NCBI GenBank assembly: GCA_030247855.1
Contig: JAPDRN010000004.1
Span: 735,557-799,556 of the forward strand
DNA: 64,000 nucleotides
Direction: 5' to 3'
Source of the DNA: Knufia peltigerae
Taxonomy: Eukaryota; Ascomycota; Eurotiomycetes; Chaetothyriales; Trichomeriaceae
Shown here: positions 21,939 through 32,435 of the stretch, in pieces
How positions within the stretch are numbered: the first letter of the stretch is position 1
How the letters are laid out: every line of letters starts with the position of its first letter
Notes under the pieces: model-generated
Seen by the model: only the letters and a program-made list of their open reading frames with translations
Databases searched by the model: none
Told to the model about the DNA's origin: nothing
Made by a program: the position numbers and the translations under genes

Positions 21939-24656
21939 ATGGCATCATCGCCTGGATTGTCTCCAACAACCACACGTGCTGCACCGTCTCCTGGGCCTGC
22001 ACTTCAAAAAGGTACGTACTCGAAATCTTGCATGTGTCTAGGGGTTCTGGACCAGGCAAAATGTGGCCTGCCTTTTGGTCACAATGCTATCTGTTTGGCT
22101 TTTGTTGTCGCACCAGCACAAAGAGCAGAGCCACGTGCCTATGCTGTCCTTTGAGACGACTGCAGTACTCCATCATCACGCGACACGCACATTGCAACAG
22201 GATGGCAGGGCATTGACCACAATGCTCATCTTCCCTTCGACCTCTTATGCGTGTTTGCATGAGAAAGTGCACAACGCTAATTTGATGGCTGTCGTGAGAT
22301 AGGTGTAACCATAGTAGAGGAACCTGAGCATATTGAACCTGAAGAATACGATGGAGGTGTCTCCCCCACGCTTGTTCCTTCTCACAGTCCCAAACTTCAT
22401 CGGGCTAGTATATCAGGCAAGAAGATGACTGGAAGACCTTCTCTCAATCCTGCTGGATCCTCTGCTTCCACTTTGTCACATCGCATGTCTTATCTGAGTC
22501 TCGACAAAGCAGAAGGCGAACAAGCTGGGACTCCAAATGAAAACAAAGCTCCAGATCTACGTGCAATGCTCAACCAGGTGGTCGACTGGCTGCAGGACGA
22601 AAAATCGAAAAGACAGAAGCGGAAGCATCATCGACATCATCTAATTCTTCATCATAGCCACCATGCGCCAAGTATGCCTGGAGACCCCCAGTCAGACGAC
22701 TCCACCCAGGACGCTGAAGGTAGTCAATCTCTAGCGAAGCTTGAGAACATCCTCTCGGGATTCACGTCCTGGTCAGCATCCATGCCAAAGTTGTCATCCA
22801 GGGCCTCTGGCACTTTATCCCGCAAGGGGTCTATAGCAAGAAAGTTCAAGCGAGCCTCAATTGTACCCCAATCTTCAGACACGGAATTTTTTGGTGACGA
22901 TATACTTGTTCCGAATGTGGAAGCATATCTAGACAACTCAAAAACGCTGGCTTTTACTGGAGGTGGCGCTGATGTCGACACAAGCGATGCGGCAAAAAAG
23001 CGAGACTATGAGCATTGGGTTACCTTTAAGGAGGACATTCTTCGCCTGACGCATACCCTCAAGATCAAGGGCTGGCGCCGTATTCCGATGGAAAGGGCAA
23101 AAGACATTGACGTTGTGCGATTAAGCGGAGCTCTAACCAACGCCGTCTATGTTGTCCGACCGCCTAAGAATATGTCGGAGCATGGCCACTCGTCAAATAG
23201 TCTGAACACTCTATCGGAGACGGCTTCTGCATCGACTACAACCCGTCCTCGACAAGCATTACAGCTCCTTTTGAGAATATACGGTCCTCAAGTCGAGCAT
23301 CTGATCGACCGAGATGCAGAATTATCCATTCTACGCCGCCTCTCTCGAAAGCGCATTGGACCCCGTCTGCTCGGCTATTTCGACAACGGTCGCTTTGAGG
23401 AGTTTTTACATGCAAGGACTTTGACAGCAGAAGATCTTCGGATCCCAGAAACATCAAAGCAGATTGCGAAGCGAATGCGTGAGTTGCATGAAGGCATCGA
23501 ATTGCTTGAATCAGAGCTTGAGGCTGGGCCTGCAGTCTTCCTCAACTGGGACAAATGGGTCGATCGGTGTGAAAAGATCATTACCTGGCTTGACAGTCAA
23601 ATCCATCAGGCTGAAAGCGAAAGACAAGCAGGGATTTCCAAACAAAACTCTACGGTCAATCTGAGATACGTTCGAAATGGTCTGATTTGTGGGGTTGAAT
23701 GGCCTCTCTTCCGCAAGACATATGACGCGTACCGAAAACGATTGATCGAGGACAGCGGGGGCTTGAAGAAGATTCGTGACCATCTAGTTTTTGCTCACAA
23801 CGATACACAATACGGCAATCTAATGCGACTGCAACCTTCGGGTACGTCACCATTGCTTCAGCCCTCGAACCAGCATAAGCAACTTGTGGTGATTGATTTT
23901 GAATATGCCTCGCAAAACATGCCTGGGCAGGAGTTTGCGAATCATTTTACGGAATGGTGCTACAACTACCATCACCCGGAGCACAGCTGGATGTGTGATA
24001 CTAGGAGATATCCGAACGAGAGCGAACAATATCGTTTTGTCAGGAGCTATACTATGCACCGACCACAGTTCTGCCCAGCGGCGAGTTCGACCCCGAAACT
24101 AGAAGGCCGTGATAAGACGAACATCAGCGAATTCATGCTCGATGCGAGGGCGCCCCCAGGAGGGAGTGTTTCGGGGCAAACTCTCGAACCGGATTACGAT
24201 CGGGAAGAGAAGGAACGGGAGAAGGCACAGGAAGAAGAAATCCAGAGGTATCTGGGAGAGACAAGGATTTGGAGGGCGGCGAACTCGGCGCAATGGGTTG
24301 CTTGGGGCATCGTGCAGGCCAAGGTGCCTGAACTGGAGGCTTTGGAGGAGAGAAAGGGGAGTCAAGGACAGGGCGACGTTGTGCCCATGTCCGACCCCTT
24401 GAACGAAGAGGAGAAGAAGCTGAAAGAGGCGAGTGAAGCGGATAGACCTGAAGGTAGGGCGCAAGAAGAGAGTCATCATGAAGGTGATCAGAGTGAAGGT
24501 GAAGGTGGTGGAGAGGAACATGAGGAGTTTGATTACCTTGCTTATGCACAAGATCGAGCCATGTTTTTCTGGGGCGATTGTGTGCAAATGGGATTGGTCA
24601 AGCTTGAAGACTTGCCAGAAGACATGAGGCAAAGGGTCAAGATTGTGCCATGCTGA
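21939..24656 (+). CDS. choline/ethanolamine kinase
   Basis: Catalyses ATP-dependent phosphorylation of choline or ethanolamine, the first step of the Kennedy pathway for phosphatidylcholine. Exon 1 (21939-22011) encodes 24 residues ending QK. A 290-nt intron (GTACGT...ATAG) leads to exon 2 (22303-24656), giving 808 residues, long for the family. The first 230 residues are mostly disordered with a His/Lys-rich stretch (KRKHHRHHLILHHSHH). The kinase core then contains RLSGALTNAVYVV, LLRIYGPQVEHLIDRDAE, RIGPRLLGYFDNGRFEEF, the Brenner motif HNDTQYGNLM (from residue 523) and the metal site VVIDFEYASQNMPGQEFANHF (about 552-572). A late acidic insert (EGEGGGEEHEEFDYLAY) sits before the last helices. 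Catalytic residues are present. The unusually long first intron makes the exact N-terminus less certain. Confidence 0.88.
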
Positions 24657-25034
24657 ATGAGGGATTAGGGTCAGGAACAAGAACAAGAAACGCTTGATAT
24701 GGACGTTTTTGTGTTTTTGTTGACGAACGGCGGACTTTGCGACAGTCGAAGTTGGAACCAGTGATTTGACCATGATGATTATGATGACGATGGAAATAAA
24801 CGGGGGTGAATCACTTGTAATCCTAGTAGTATTCAAGTATAGGTGTTTATGTATGTATTGTAGGCATTTATGTGGTAGTACTGGTAGACGGCTGACGGCA
24901 TTCTGAAGATTGAAACACCACATGAGATGAGCCATTAAAGAAGAGACTTGTTTGGTGTTTCCTTCAATGATTCTCAATCGGCTTGTTTCTTCTCACGCGG
25001 TGTGTGGTGGTGAGTTGTGACATTATTTTGATTA
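24657..25034. other. intergenic between convergent genes
   Basis: Convergent 3' ends of the choline kinase gene and GWT1. No coding signal in its own right. Confidence 0.5.
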
Positions 25035-26860
25035 CTATAGCTTGATTTTGATACCCGAGCGATCCAGGCCCAAAGCGACCGCGGTCACGACGGCGGCGTA
25101 GGAGACCAAAATGGCCATGGCGGACAAGGGGGCCATGTCTAGGGTGTTGAGGGTGAGGTTGACCAGACCGGTCAATAGGTTGGCGATCAAGAAAATCGCC
25201 AGACCGTTGTTGTTGAACGCGCCGAGGATTCGTGAGGTGCTGCCGGTCGTCGTGATGACCTTTTGTTTCGAGTCGCCGTCCGAGTTGTTGTTGTCGTTGT
25301 TGTTGGTGGTGTTGGTGTCGACGTTGGTAGAATAAGAAAAGTCGGGCCCCAAATGTTCGACGACCCCGAACAAGAAGAGTTGGGCGTTGTTGAAAGCGGC
25401 CACCCAAAGGACATAGGGTAGGTTTGCCAGACGTCGAGAAACGGTCAGGTTACCACCGTACCAGTGATGGTCGGTGGTGAAGATGAACAACGAAGAATAA
25501 ATCATGGTTCGGATGAAAAGGGTCCGAAGAAGCAAAAGTCTTTCTCGACGCGTTTCGATGGGAGGAGGTATCGGTCGAGACTTGGTCTTGGTACTGGCTG
25601 TCGATGATGATGATGATGATGATGATGATGGCAAGTTGAACGTGACGACTTGTCCACCAGTACCTCTACCGGCCAAAAAAATCGCAAGGTAACCGACAAA
25701 GGAAAAAACCCCCTCGCGGTTTTTGGACAACCAAGAAGGACCACGTTCAGAAATCAAGATGTACCTCAACAGGGTAGGGTGACTGTTGAGGATGATCTCG
25801 TAGGTGAAGCTGATGGCGACGGCCAAGACGTCGTACCCGTAGAGGGGTACCACCACGGCGTGGTGACGACCCATGAATAGAGTGTCGGATATTTCGACAA
25901 ACGGTGGTAACAGACACAGGGTGAAGAAGAAATTCCAGTGTACACCGTACTCGGTGACGTGTTCGGCGTAATCGAGATTCTTCACCGACAAGAGTCGGAC
26001 CACCCCCAGAACGAAAAGGGGAAAGGCGTGACGAAGCGACACGAGAAACCGAGACGTGAATGATGATGATGTCGTCGTCAGAGTGCCGGACTTTCTCTTG
26101 ACGACCGATCTGGCCGACACGACACCGGCCGAAAAGACAAACAACCCGACACCCAGGTCCATCAGGGACGTCCCCCAAGTTTCGACCTTTGCGAATCGAC
26201 GTGGGAAGATTGGAAAGTCGACGGCCAAGATGGACAGGCATGTGACGACCAGCATGCTACCTCGGTAGTGGGTGAGAAAAGGTCTGACCGGGAGGGAATT
26301 GTTGACGTTGTCAGGGGATGATTGAACTTGATCATTTTTGTTGTTGTTGTTGTTGTTGTTGTTGGTGGTGGTGGTGACCTTTTTATTTTTCGACAATGAC
26401 GATTTGGTTGTCGACGGTGTATTCGATGGTGAGCTCGTCAAACACAAGACGAGTAATGCCGGCGTGACCAAGAAAATACTCAAAACTATCGGTGTGGAAC
26501 TGTACAAGGTGATTGCGAATAAAAGGGCGCAGACGTTGAGTAAAAAATCCGCCACCAAAGATATGGGAGTGTAAGGTGTGAAGAAACCCTGACGTTTTTG
26601 TAGAGCGGTCCAGAGTAAAACGGCGGACTAGAGTATGAAAAAGAGACAAAAAGTTAGGATTGATTACAAAGGTAAAAAAAAGTCGAGAAGAGCGGTAGAC
26701 CAAGAGAGAGCATGAGAGTGAGAGAGTGCTGTGTGTGTTGAAAGATACATACACTTGAAACCAATGAGACCAAGTTGATGTCAGTCAAGGAACTTCCAGA
26801 GAGATTGGAAACAAATGCCTCCTTTCGAGCTTTGTAGGTTATCGATCCTGATGGATTCAT
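25035..26860 (-). CDS. GWT1: GPI-anchored wall transfer protein 1 (inositol acyltransferase)
   Basis: ER membrane enzyme that acylates the inositol ring of glucosaminyl-phosphatidylinositol during GPI-anchor synthesis. In fungi it is the target of the manogepix drug class. Exons: 26860-26753 and 26627-25035 (125-nt intron, GTATGT...CTAG), 566 residues. The conserved N-terminus (ITYKARKEAFVSNLSGSSLTDINLV) lies on exon 1 and continues into SAVLLWTALQKRQGFF. Landmarks further on include VDFPIFPRRFAKVETWGTSLMDLGVG, VTEYGVHWNFFFTL and LNSHPTLLRYI. About twelve hydrophobic helices are visible. Three loops contain homopolymer expansions: Asn8 after residue 90, Ser9 near the middle, and an Asn/Asp/Thr-rich loop near the C-terminus. 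The expansions make the protein longer than the usual roughly 480-500 residues. Confidence 0.94.
25603..25629 (+). repeat. (GAT)9 microsatellite inside GWT1
   Basis: Nine GAT units. Read on the minus strand they encode the Ser run in a GWT1 loop. Confidence 0.85.
26341..26364 (+). repeat. (TTG)8 microsatellite inside GWT1
   Basis: Eight TTG units. On the coding (minus) strand they form the Asn8 run. They are followed directly by four GTG-type units encoding Thr. Confidence 0.85.
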
Positions 26861-27501
26861 GGTCGGTAGATGGATGATCAATCAATCAATAGCTAAATCA
26901 ACAAAACAAAAAAAGGAATCATAGTAGTAGGGACTTTGTTTGTGCGGTGAACCACAACAGAGATATAAAAAAAAAGGTGATGAGGAATGAGTGTGTTGAC
27001 TTGATAATTCGAACCGAGTGTGTATGAAGTTGAGATATGTACGTTGTTACTGTTATGAAGGGGCTTTCAATTCAATCATTACAGAAGACGTGGCAGCATT
27101 GAAACATTACAAGTACGGAGTATGTGGATGGGTTTTTAATGTCAGGAACATTTGATTTCCTATTGGTTCGTTTACAACAACATTTCAAGTAAGTACTTGT
27201 AGTCCAGGAGCATGAGGTGCCTGAATACCATCCACATACAATGTACTTTTGAACATGTACAGAATGTTGAATCTACTATTCTGTAAGGACAAGATCCAAC
27301 TTAGAATATGGAGCACAAATTCCTCTTTGTAGGTTTCCTACATCCATGTCCGTTATTCGCATTCGCATTTCGTATTTCGCAAAAGGGTACATTTCATTCA
27401 CTCGTCATTTCGAACCAAACTCCTCCTCATTCGACATTAGCCATAGGCGCATGTCATTGCCATAACCGTCACACCCACAAATCCCAATCAATTGCGCCAG
27501 A
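26861..27501. other. GWT1 promoter and 3' side of Zn2Cys6 gene
   Basis: No gene is supported. One inverted copy of the 9-mer (TACGGAGTA) lies at 27114-27122. Confidence 0.5.
27114..27122 (-). repeat. TACTCCGTA 9-mer (minus strand)
   Basis: Reads TACGGAGTA on the plus strand, about 250 nt upstream of the GWT1 start codon. Confidence 0.55.
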
Positions 27502-29528
27502 CTATGGTGATTGCAAAAGTGGCGTCTCCGGGTATAACGTCTCTCTGGCTTTTTCCAAAATCGCCAAATACTGCCCTCCCACCGCCCATCGAGTACCCAT
27601 AATCTCCAATACTTTTCTGAGTTGATGGTAAGCCTCCGCCGTTTCTCTCGTGCCGGTCTCATAGACAAGCCAAGCGTACGTGGCGGCGGCGATATACAGA
27701 CAATCGCCGATGAGTGGACTGATGGAGGCCGGATTTTCCTTCATCGACGTCTGTAGCAGATGACTAAACTGTAAAATGTCTGCGGCAACCGATCGCAATC
27801 CACCGATGGCCACGGTCTGCATCTCCGTCTCCTCCACCGTGCCCGTGCCGTGGTTGGTCTCGGTACAGGCAAAAGGGTCGTAGAGGTGAAGGAGACCTCC
27901 GAAGCAGAGGGCCAACGACGTCCCATACTGCCACGGTTGTCGTCCGGTGTCTTCGGTCAGCAGGTTCGCCAGAGCTTGAAACGTACGGTGCAGTTGAATG
28001 GCTTCGGTGAATCGCATGGGCCCTTCGAGCATTTTATCGTTGAGAAGACGTATCAACCGTCCCACGAGGTGACAAGCCTGGCACGTACGAGCAAACGCTC
28101 CGGCCTTGATGTTGGTCGGGGACGAGACGTACAACGGTTCGCTACCGGTGATTTCACCGTAATTCCACAGGGCATCATCCGCTGGCAAGGTGTCACTTCG
28201 GCCTGGGTCGTCGGTGGCCAGAGGACGACCATAAGTGCCTAGGTTGACATATCTAAAATTTATAGCTGATCAGGATTTTGCCGGTCGTGAACAGTCTGGG
28301 ACAAACTCACCGATCGAGAAGCATGGTGGCCCACCACGTCCGCTTCATCTCTTCGACTTCTGCCCACGCGCCAGCCTTTTTCTTGAGGAATTGAGGGGCG
28401 TGCCGCCGATCGTTGAGTCCCAAAGCGTGGCCAAGCCTGGCACAGTGACCCGTCGTCAAATATGCCGCGGGATAGATCGCATGACCAATCTCATACGCCG
28501 CCACCAATATATTCGCCTGCAGCGTCCTGATACATATGAGCCCTTGGGATTCACCTAGGTACAAGGTCCGTTTCGCCAGTGTGTACAGTGAGTTCCGGGC
28601 GCGCTGCTGTTGTTGTTGTTGCTGCTGCTGCTGCTGAGGATCGCCGCCGCCACTCATGGACGGTGGTGATGGGGATGGTGATGGCACCACCTGCTGGGTG
28701 ATCAACTTCATGCACAGTAACAACAGAGCTAGGTCAAAGGTCATTTCCAGTCCCGGATTCGTCAAGGTCAACTCCATTCGTTTTCTAGACACAAACGGTA
28801 ACCAGGTGTGGATGTTTTCAAAGTACCGTCCCACGATGTCTTGAATGTCGAGGATGGAACTTCCCAGCATGGACAGAACTTCTGGTGGGATGGGTACGGT
28901 CGGTTTTTGGATAGTTGTTTGACTGGATTCGAACAATTCGGCGTCAAGAAAAAACATGGTGGTGGGGAAAGTGGTCGATGATTTATTGTCTGCTGCAGTG
29001 GTTGCAGAGGCAGCGGCGGCGGCGGCGGCAGTACTAGCCGCCCCGGATTCGAGACCAGAAGAGGGACTTCTGCTGTTGACCGAGACCGACTTGAACGGTT
29101 CGTGCCATCCTACATCGGACCTCCGTCGACCTTCCAGTCTAGCCTCGAGATCCGCCATTCTCTGTTTCATCAGGGCAAACTCTTCGGCGTTGGGATAAGG
29201 TGCGATTTCGGAATAGTCGCACGTCCGGGACATGCGGGCGCACAGTGAACATGTCGGAAGGACCTTGTCGCATTTTCGTTTCTGTAGCACAGAGTCAGAA
29301 TGGGGTTAGGATCTTGGTCGTCAACAGTGGATGGAGCGTGAAACCGAATCACTCACGACCTTCTACGGCCGATAGAGCAAACCGCATAGACTCGACCAGT
29401 GATAGTAACCCATCCCTCTTGTCTTCCCAAAGAAAGACCAAAAAAAATCCACTTACTTGTTTCCGACATGCGACACAGGCTTGAGGCGCCTTGTTGTCAG
29501 GAAAGTCGTAATATCCGTCCATCGACAT
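27502..29528 (-). CDS. Zn2Cys6 transcription factor (island regulator 1)
   Basis: Exons: 29528-29457, 29281-28311 and 28252-27502 (introns of 175 and 58 nt), 597 residues. I start at MSMDGYYDFPDNK; an upstream frame without ATG is ignored. The zinc cluster is complete and split by intron 1 right after CRKQ: Cys 18, 21, 28, 35, 38 and 45 with the standard 2-6-6-2-6 spacing. A short leucine/arginine linker (ADLEARLEGRRR) follows. The rest is the helical fungal-specific transcription factor domain, with LGHALGLNDRRHAP and EEMKRTWWATMLLDRYVNLGTYGRPL. It carries a poly-Ala run near residue 80 and a Gln11 run in the middle. It lies 0.5 kb from the acyl-CoA dehydrogenase gene on the same strand, which suggests it regulates the island, but nothing in the sequence proves this. 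Confidence 0.88.
28603..28636 (+). repeat. CTG/TTG triplet repeat encoding poly-Gln
   Basis: An interrupted run of GCT/GTT-type triplets. On the minus strand it encodes eleven consecutive Gln in the Zn2Cys6 factor. Confidence 0.8.
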
Positions 29529-30059
29529 GTCGGGCAGCCGGCCGGTATGCCACAAAAGGCTCGAATTGTTCGGGGTATAGAGAGCCAAGAGAAGAGAGGT
29601 CCCTGCAGGGTACTCGTAAATGGATCGGATTGTACTCCCTATACACAATACGGTATACGCCTGTCTAAACCAACAGAGATGTGTGGAATAAAGTCATTTT
29701 GTTGATGGTTACTTCGTTACTCCCGTACAATCCGTGGTTTATTGCGGCGTGAGCCTTGGCCCCATTGTATAGATAAGTACTAGTCCCGGATATAACAAAC
29801 ACCAGATTCGGTTGGTGTATCAATGTACATGCAAACAGCTACTGTCGACGCAGGTTATGAAATAAAATGTTGTATCCAAATAGCCAAACGGTACCTTGGG
29901 TAGCTGATTTTCAATTTATGATATCCTCTATTCATTCCACGACTATATCATTCCATGTCGCCATGCTAATCAAACAAAAGTTTTCCGACATGCCCGTACA
30001 CTCGGTAGGTACCTGGTAGTTACTCCATGGACACCATGCCTCGACTCCTTCCCGGGTTT
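29529..30059. other. intergenic
   Basis: Promoter of the Zn2Cys6 gene on its left and 3' side of the acyl-CoA dehydrogenase gene on its right. Nothing else recognised. Confidence 0.5.
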
Positions 30060-31515
30060 TTACTGAGAGTACTTCTTTTGCAACGCCTTGGCTATCGTCG
30101 TGAGTTGAATGTTGCTCGTTCCCTCGTAGATGGCACCGATCTTGCTGTCACGGAACATCTTCTCGGCGATTCCCTCTCGGACGAAACCCATACCACCCAT
30201 CCATTCGACAGCGAGACCACTAACTTTGCCTGCCACTTGACTGGCGTACAACTTCGCCATGGCCGCGTCCGTCACAAAGTCCTCTCCGGCTTCCTTCTTT
30301 CGGGCGGCATTGTAGACCAAAGCACGAGCCGCGCAGATCTCGGTGTACGCCTGTGCGAGTTGGTGCTGCATGCCTTGGAATTCACCGACCAACTGGCCGA
30401 ACTGCCTGCGGTCGTTCCACACGTACTTGGCCGCGTTCTCCCACGCGCCCAGCGCCAGGCCGGTCATTTGGGCTCCAATACCAATGCGACCCTCGTTCAA
30501 GAGTCCAATGGCATACTTGTAACCCTGTCCCTCTTTGCCGAGGAGGTTCTCCTTGGGCACCTCGACGTCGTCAAAGTTGATGACGCAGGTGCTCGAGGCT
30601 CGAATGCCAAGCTTCTTTTCCTTCTTCGCAATACTGAATCCCTTCATGTCCTTGGTAACGACAAAAGCCGTAATGCCCTTGTACCCGGCTTCCGGGTTGA
30701 GGTTGGCAAACACGAGGAAAAAGTCGGCTTCCATGGAGTTGGTGATCCACATCTTTGAGCCGTTGATCTGCCCAAGGCCAGTCAGCATGTAATGTCATCG
30801 CAGATTATTTTATCATTTGGAAACTCACCTTGTAGCCATTTTCCGTCTTTTCGGCCTTGGTCTTGAGCGCGAAAGCGTCAGACCCTGAAGCTGGCTCGGA
30901 CAAACAGAATGATCCGACCGTGTTCGTGGCGAGTTTCGGGAGCCACTCCTTCTTGAAGTTCTCGCTGCCGTATTTGAGAATCGCCGTCACGACCAGGGTG
31001 TTGTGGACGTCACACATGACCGACACTGAAGGGTCTACCCGTGCGAGCTCTTCTATACCCACAATCGCGGAGGTGAAGTTCATCCCGGCACCTCCGTACT
31101 CCTCCGGGATCTCAAAGGCCATGAGTCCCTGCTCGAACATCTGCTCGACGACTTCGGGGTCCATCTTCTCCGCCTCGTCCATGTCCCGCACCTTGGGCGC
31201 CACTGTTTCGTTGGCCCATTTCGATACCGAGTCCGCGAGCATTCTTTCGGTCTCCGAGAAGTGAGTGATGGGAGTGGGATGTAGGGAGTCGGTGTCGACA
31301 TCATCAGGCATATATGGCTCAGGATGGCGCTGTCTCGCCGTGGCGACGAAGGTTCTTTGTCTGGGTTTCCAAGTAAGCTTCAGAATGGTCCGGGGATGTA
31401 TGCGTTCTCACGGCACAAAATTCCTTCGAGACAGGGTCCTCGCTGTTGAAGTCCGCAGAGGGAGGGAGGTTGACGCCTTGGCCAGTGGCCGCAGTGACCG
31501 GCATATTGACGCCAT
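30060..31515 (-). CDS. mitochondrial short/branched-chain acyl-CoA dehydrogenase
   Basis: FAD enzyme introducing the alpha,beta double bond into an acyl-CoA. Exons: 31515-31412, 31360-30829 and 30767-30060 (introns of 51 and 61 nt), 447 residues. The N-terminus, split by intron 1, is a clear mitochondrial presequence: about 45 residues with many Arg, Ser and Thr and almost no acidic residue (MASICRSLRPLAKAS, ending near RTFVATARQRHPEP). The body shows the N-terminal helical domain (SETERMLADSVSKWANETV), FAD/substrate loops (GSFCLSEPASGSDAFALKT, INGSKMWITNSMEADFF) and the C-terminal FAD-binding helices (RRQFGQLVGEFQGMQHQLA). The catalytic base is Glu427 in IYEGTSNIQ. The position of the base and the sequence fit the short/branched-chain (SCAD/ACADSB-like) group. 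It is downstream of the hydratase-ligase fusion on the same strand, suggesting one pathway. Confidence 0.92.
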
Positions 31516-32435
31516 GTTGTTTTGTGTAGTAGGCACGGTCTAACGGTGTGGCAGGATAGAAAGACGGTCAGAACCCCTGTCCGTCCGAGACAGAGACACC
31601 AAAGATCGAATTGTGGAATTGAAGAGGACGACAGAGTAGCTGTAGGAAAAGTGGCATGTCAACAGGACCACAGGAATAACCACGAGCTTTTGAAGTGTTT
31701 GGGCCTCGGTTAAGAACGGATCTTGTGCTTGGGACTTAGCGAGGGGGCGTCGGGGGGGCTTATTGGCGCCTATGGGGGACTTTATTCGTGACTCGCTGGG
31801 GCCAGAGTTGGTCCCTACAAGTCCCTAACCTTAACACTCTCCTCCGTAAGAGTTCTCCGTCTCCATCTCTTACGATTGTCATGCAGACCTCAAGCCCGCG
31901 GCCAGAGCTCGGATTGTCCCCAGATCTGGCATTGTCCAACCACAACGTTCTCCCATCTTTATTCCGTATAATGACAGGGATCCATCACCAGAAATGTCGG
32001 ATCCGATGTTTTTTTTTCTTATCCTTTCGTCCCTTTCATGACCCTTTCATCGTCCGAGAACAATTGTCGCCTACATATGATGCTGTCATTATGGAATTGT
32101 TCACATACGAGTACGGCCGGTGTCGCCAAGTCTACCTATGATACTCCGTACCGAGGTATGATCTACAACATTGCTACGCTTGGTTCTCGGTCATGATGAT
32201 GCCCCATGGCAAAGGTTTGATGAACTTCATTTTGCTTCGGCCGCCGTCGCTCTGACATTGTTCGTTTCTTCAATCACCACTATGAAAACCAAAATTGAAC
32301 CTGCAATCAAAGGACTCATGTATGCTTAGTCATCGAATCCCTCCCTCATTAGTTGTCTGTCTGCCCTCGTTATCACATAATTTCTTGTGCTAAATAGTTC
32401 GTATCAATATTGTTTTAAGGGCTGAGGCCCTGATA
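31516..32435. other. promoter of acyl-CoA dehydrogenase gene, 3' region of fusion gene
   Basis: No coding region is supported. One TACTCCGTA copy lies at 32142-32150. Confidence 0.5.
32142..32150 (+). repeat. TACTCCGTA 9-mer
   Basis: Exact copy about 290 nt beyond the stop codon of the hydratase-ligase fusion. Confidence 0.55.

Noticed and set aside
24099..24977. 292-codon minus-strand frame opposite the choline kinase 3' half
   Set aside because: It lies antisense to clear kinase sequence and its extension is simple-sequence-like. No homology seen.
30027..30758. 243-codon plus-strand frame opposite the acyl-CoA dehydrogenase
   Set aside because: Antisense shadow of a conserved exon; no motif of its own.
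31361..31411. Alternative plus-one reading of the dehydrogenase leader giving an independent 61-codon frame
   Set aside because: Splicing out this interval produces a textbook mitochondrial presequence in phase with the enzyme, so the frame is exon 1 plus intron read in the wrong phase.
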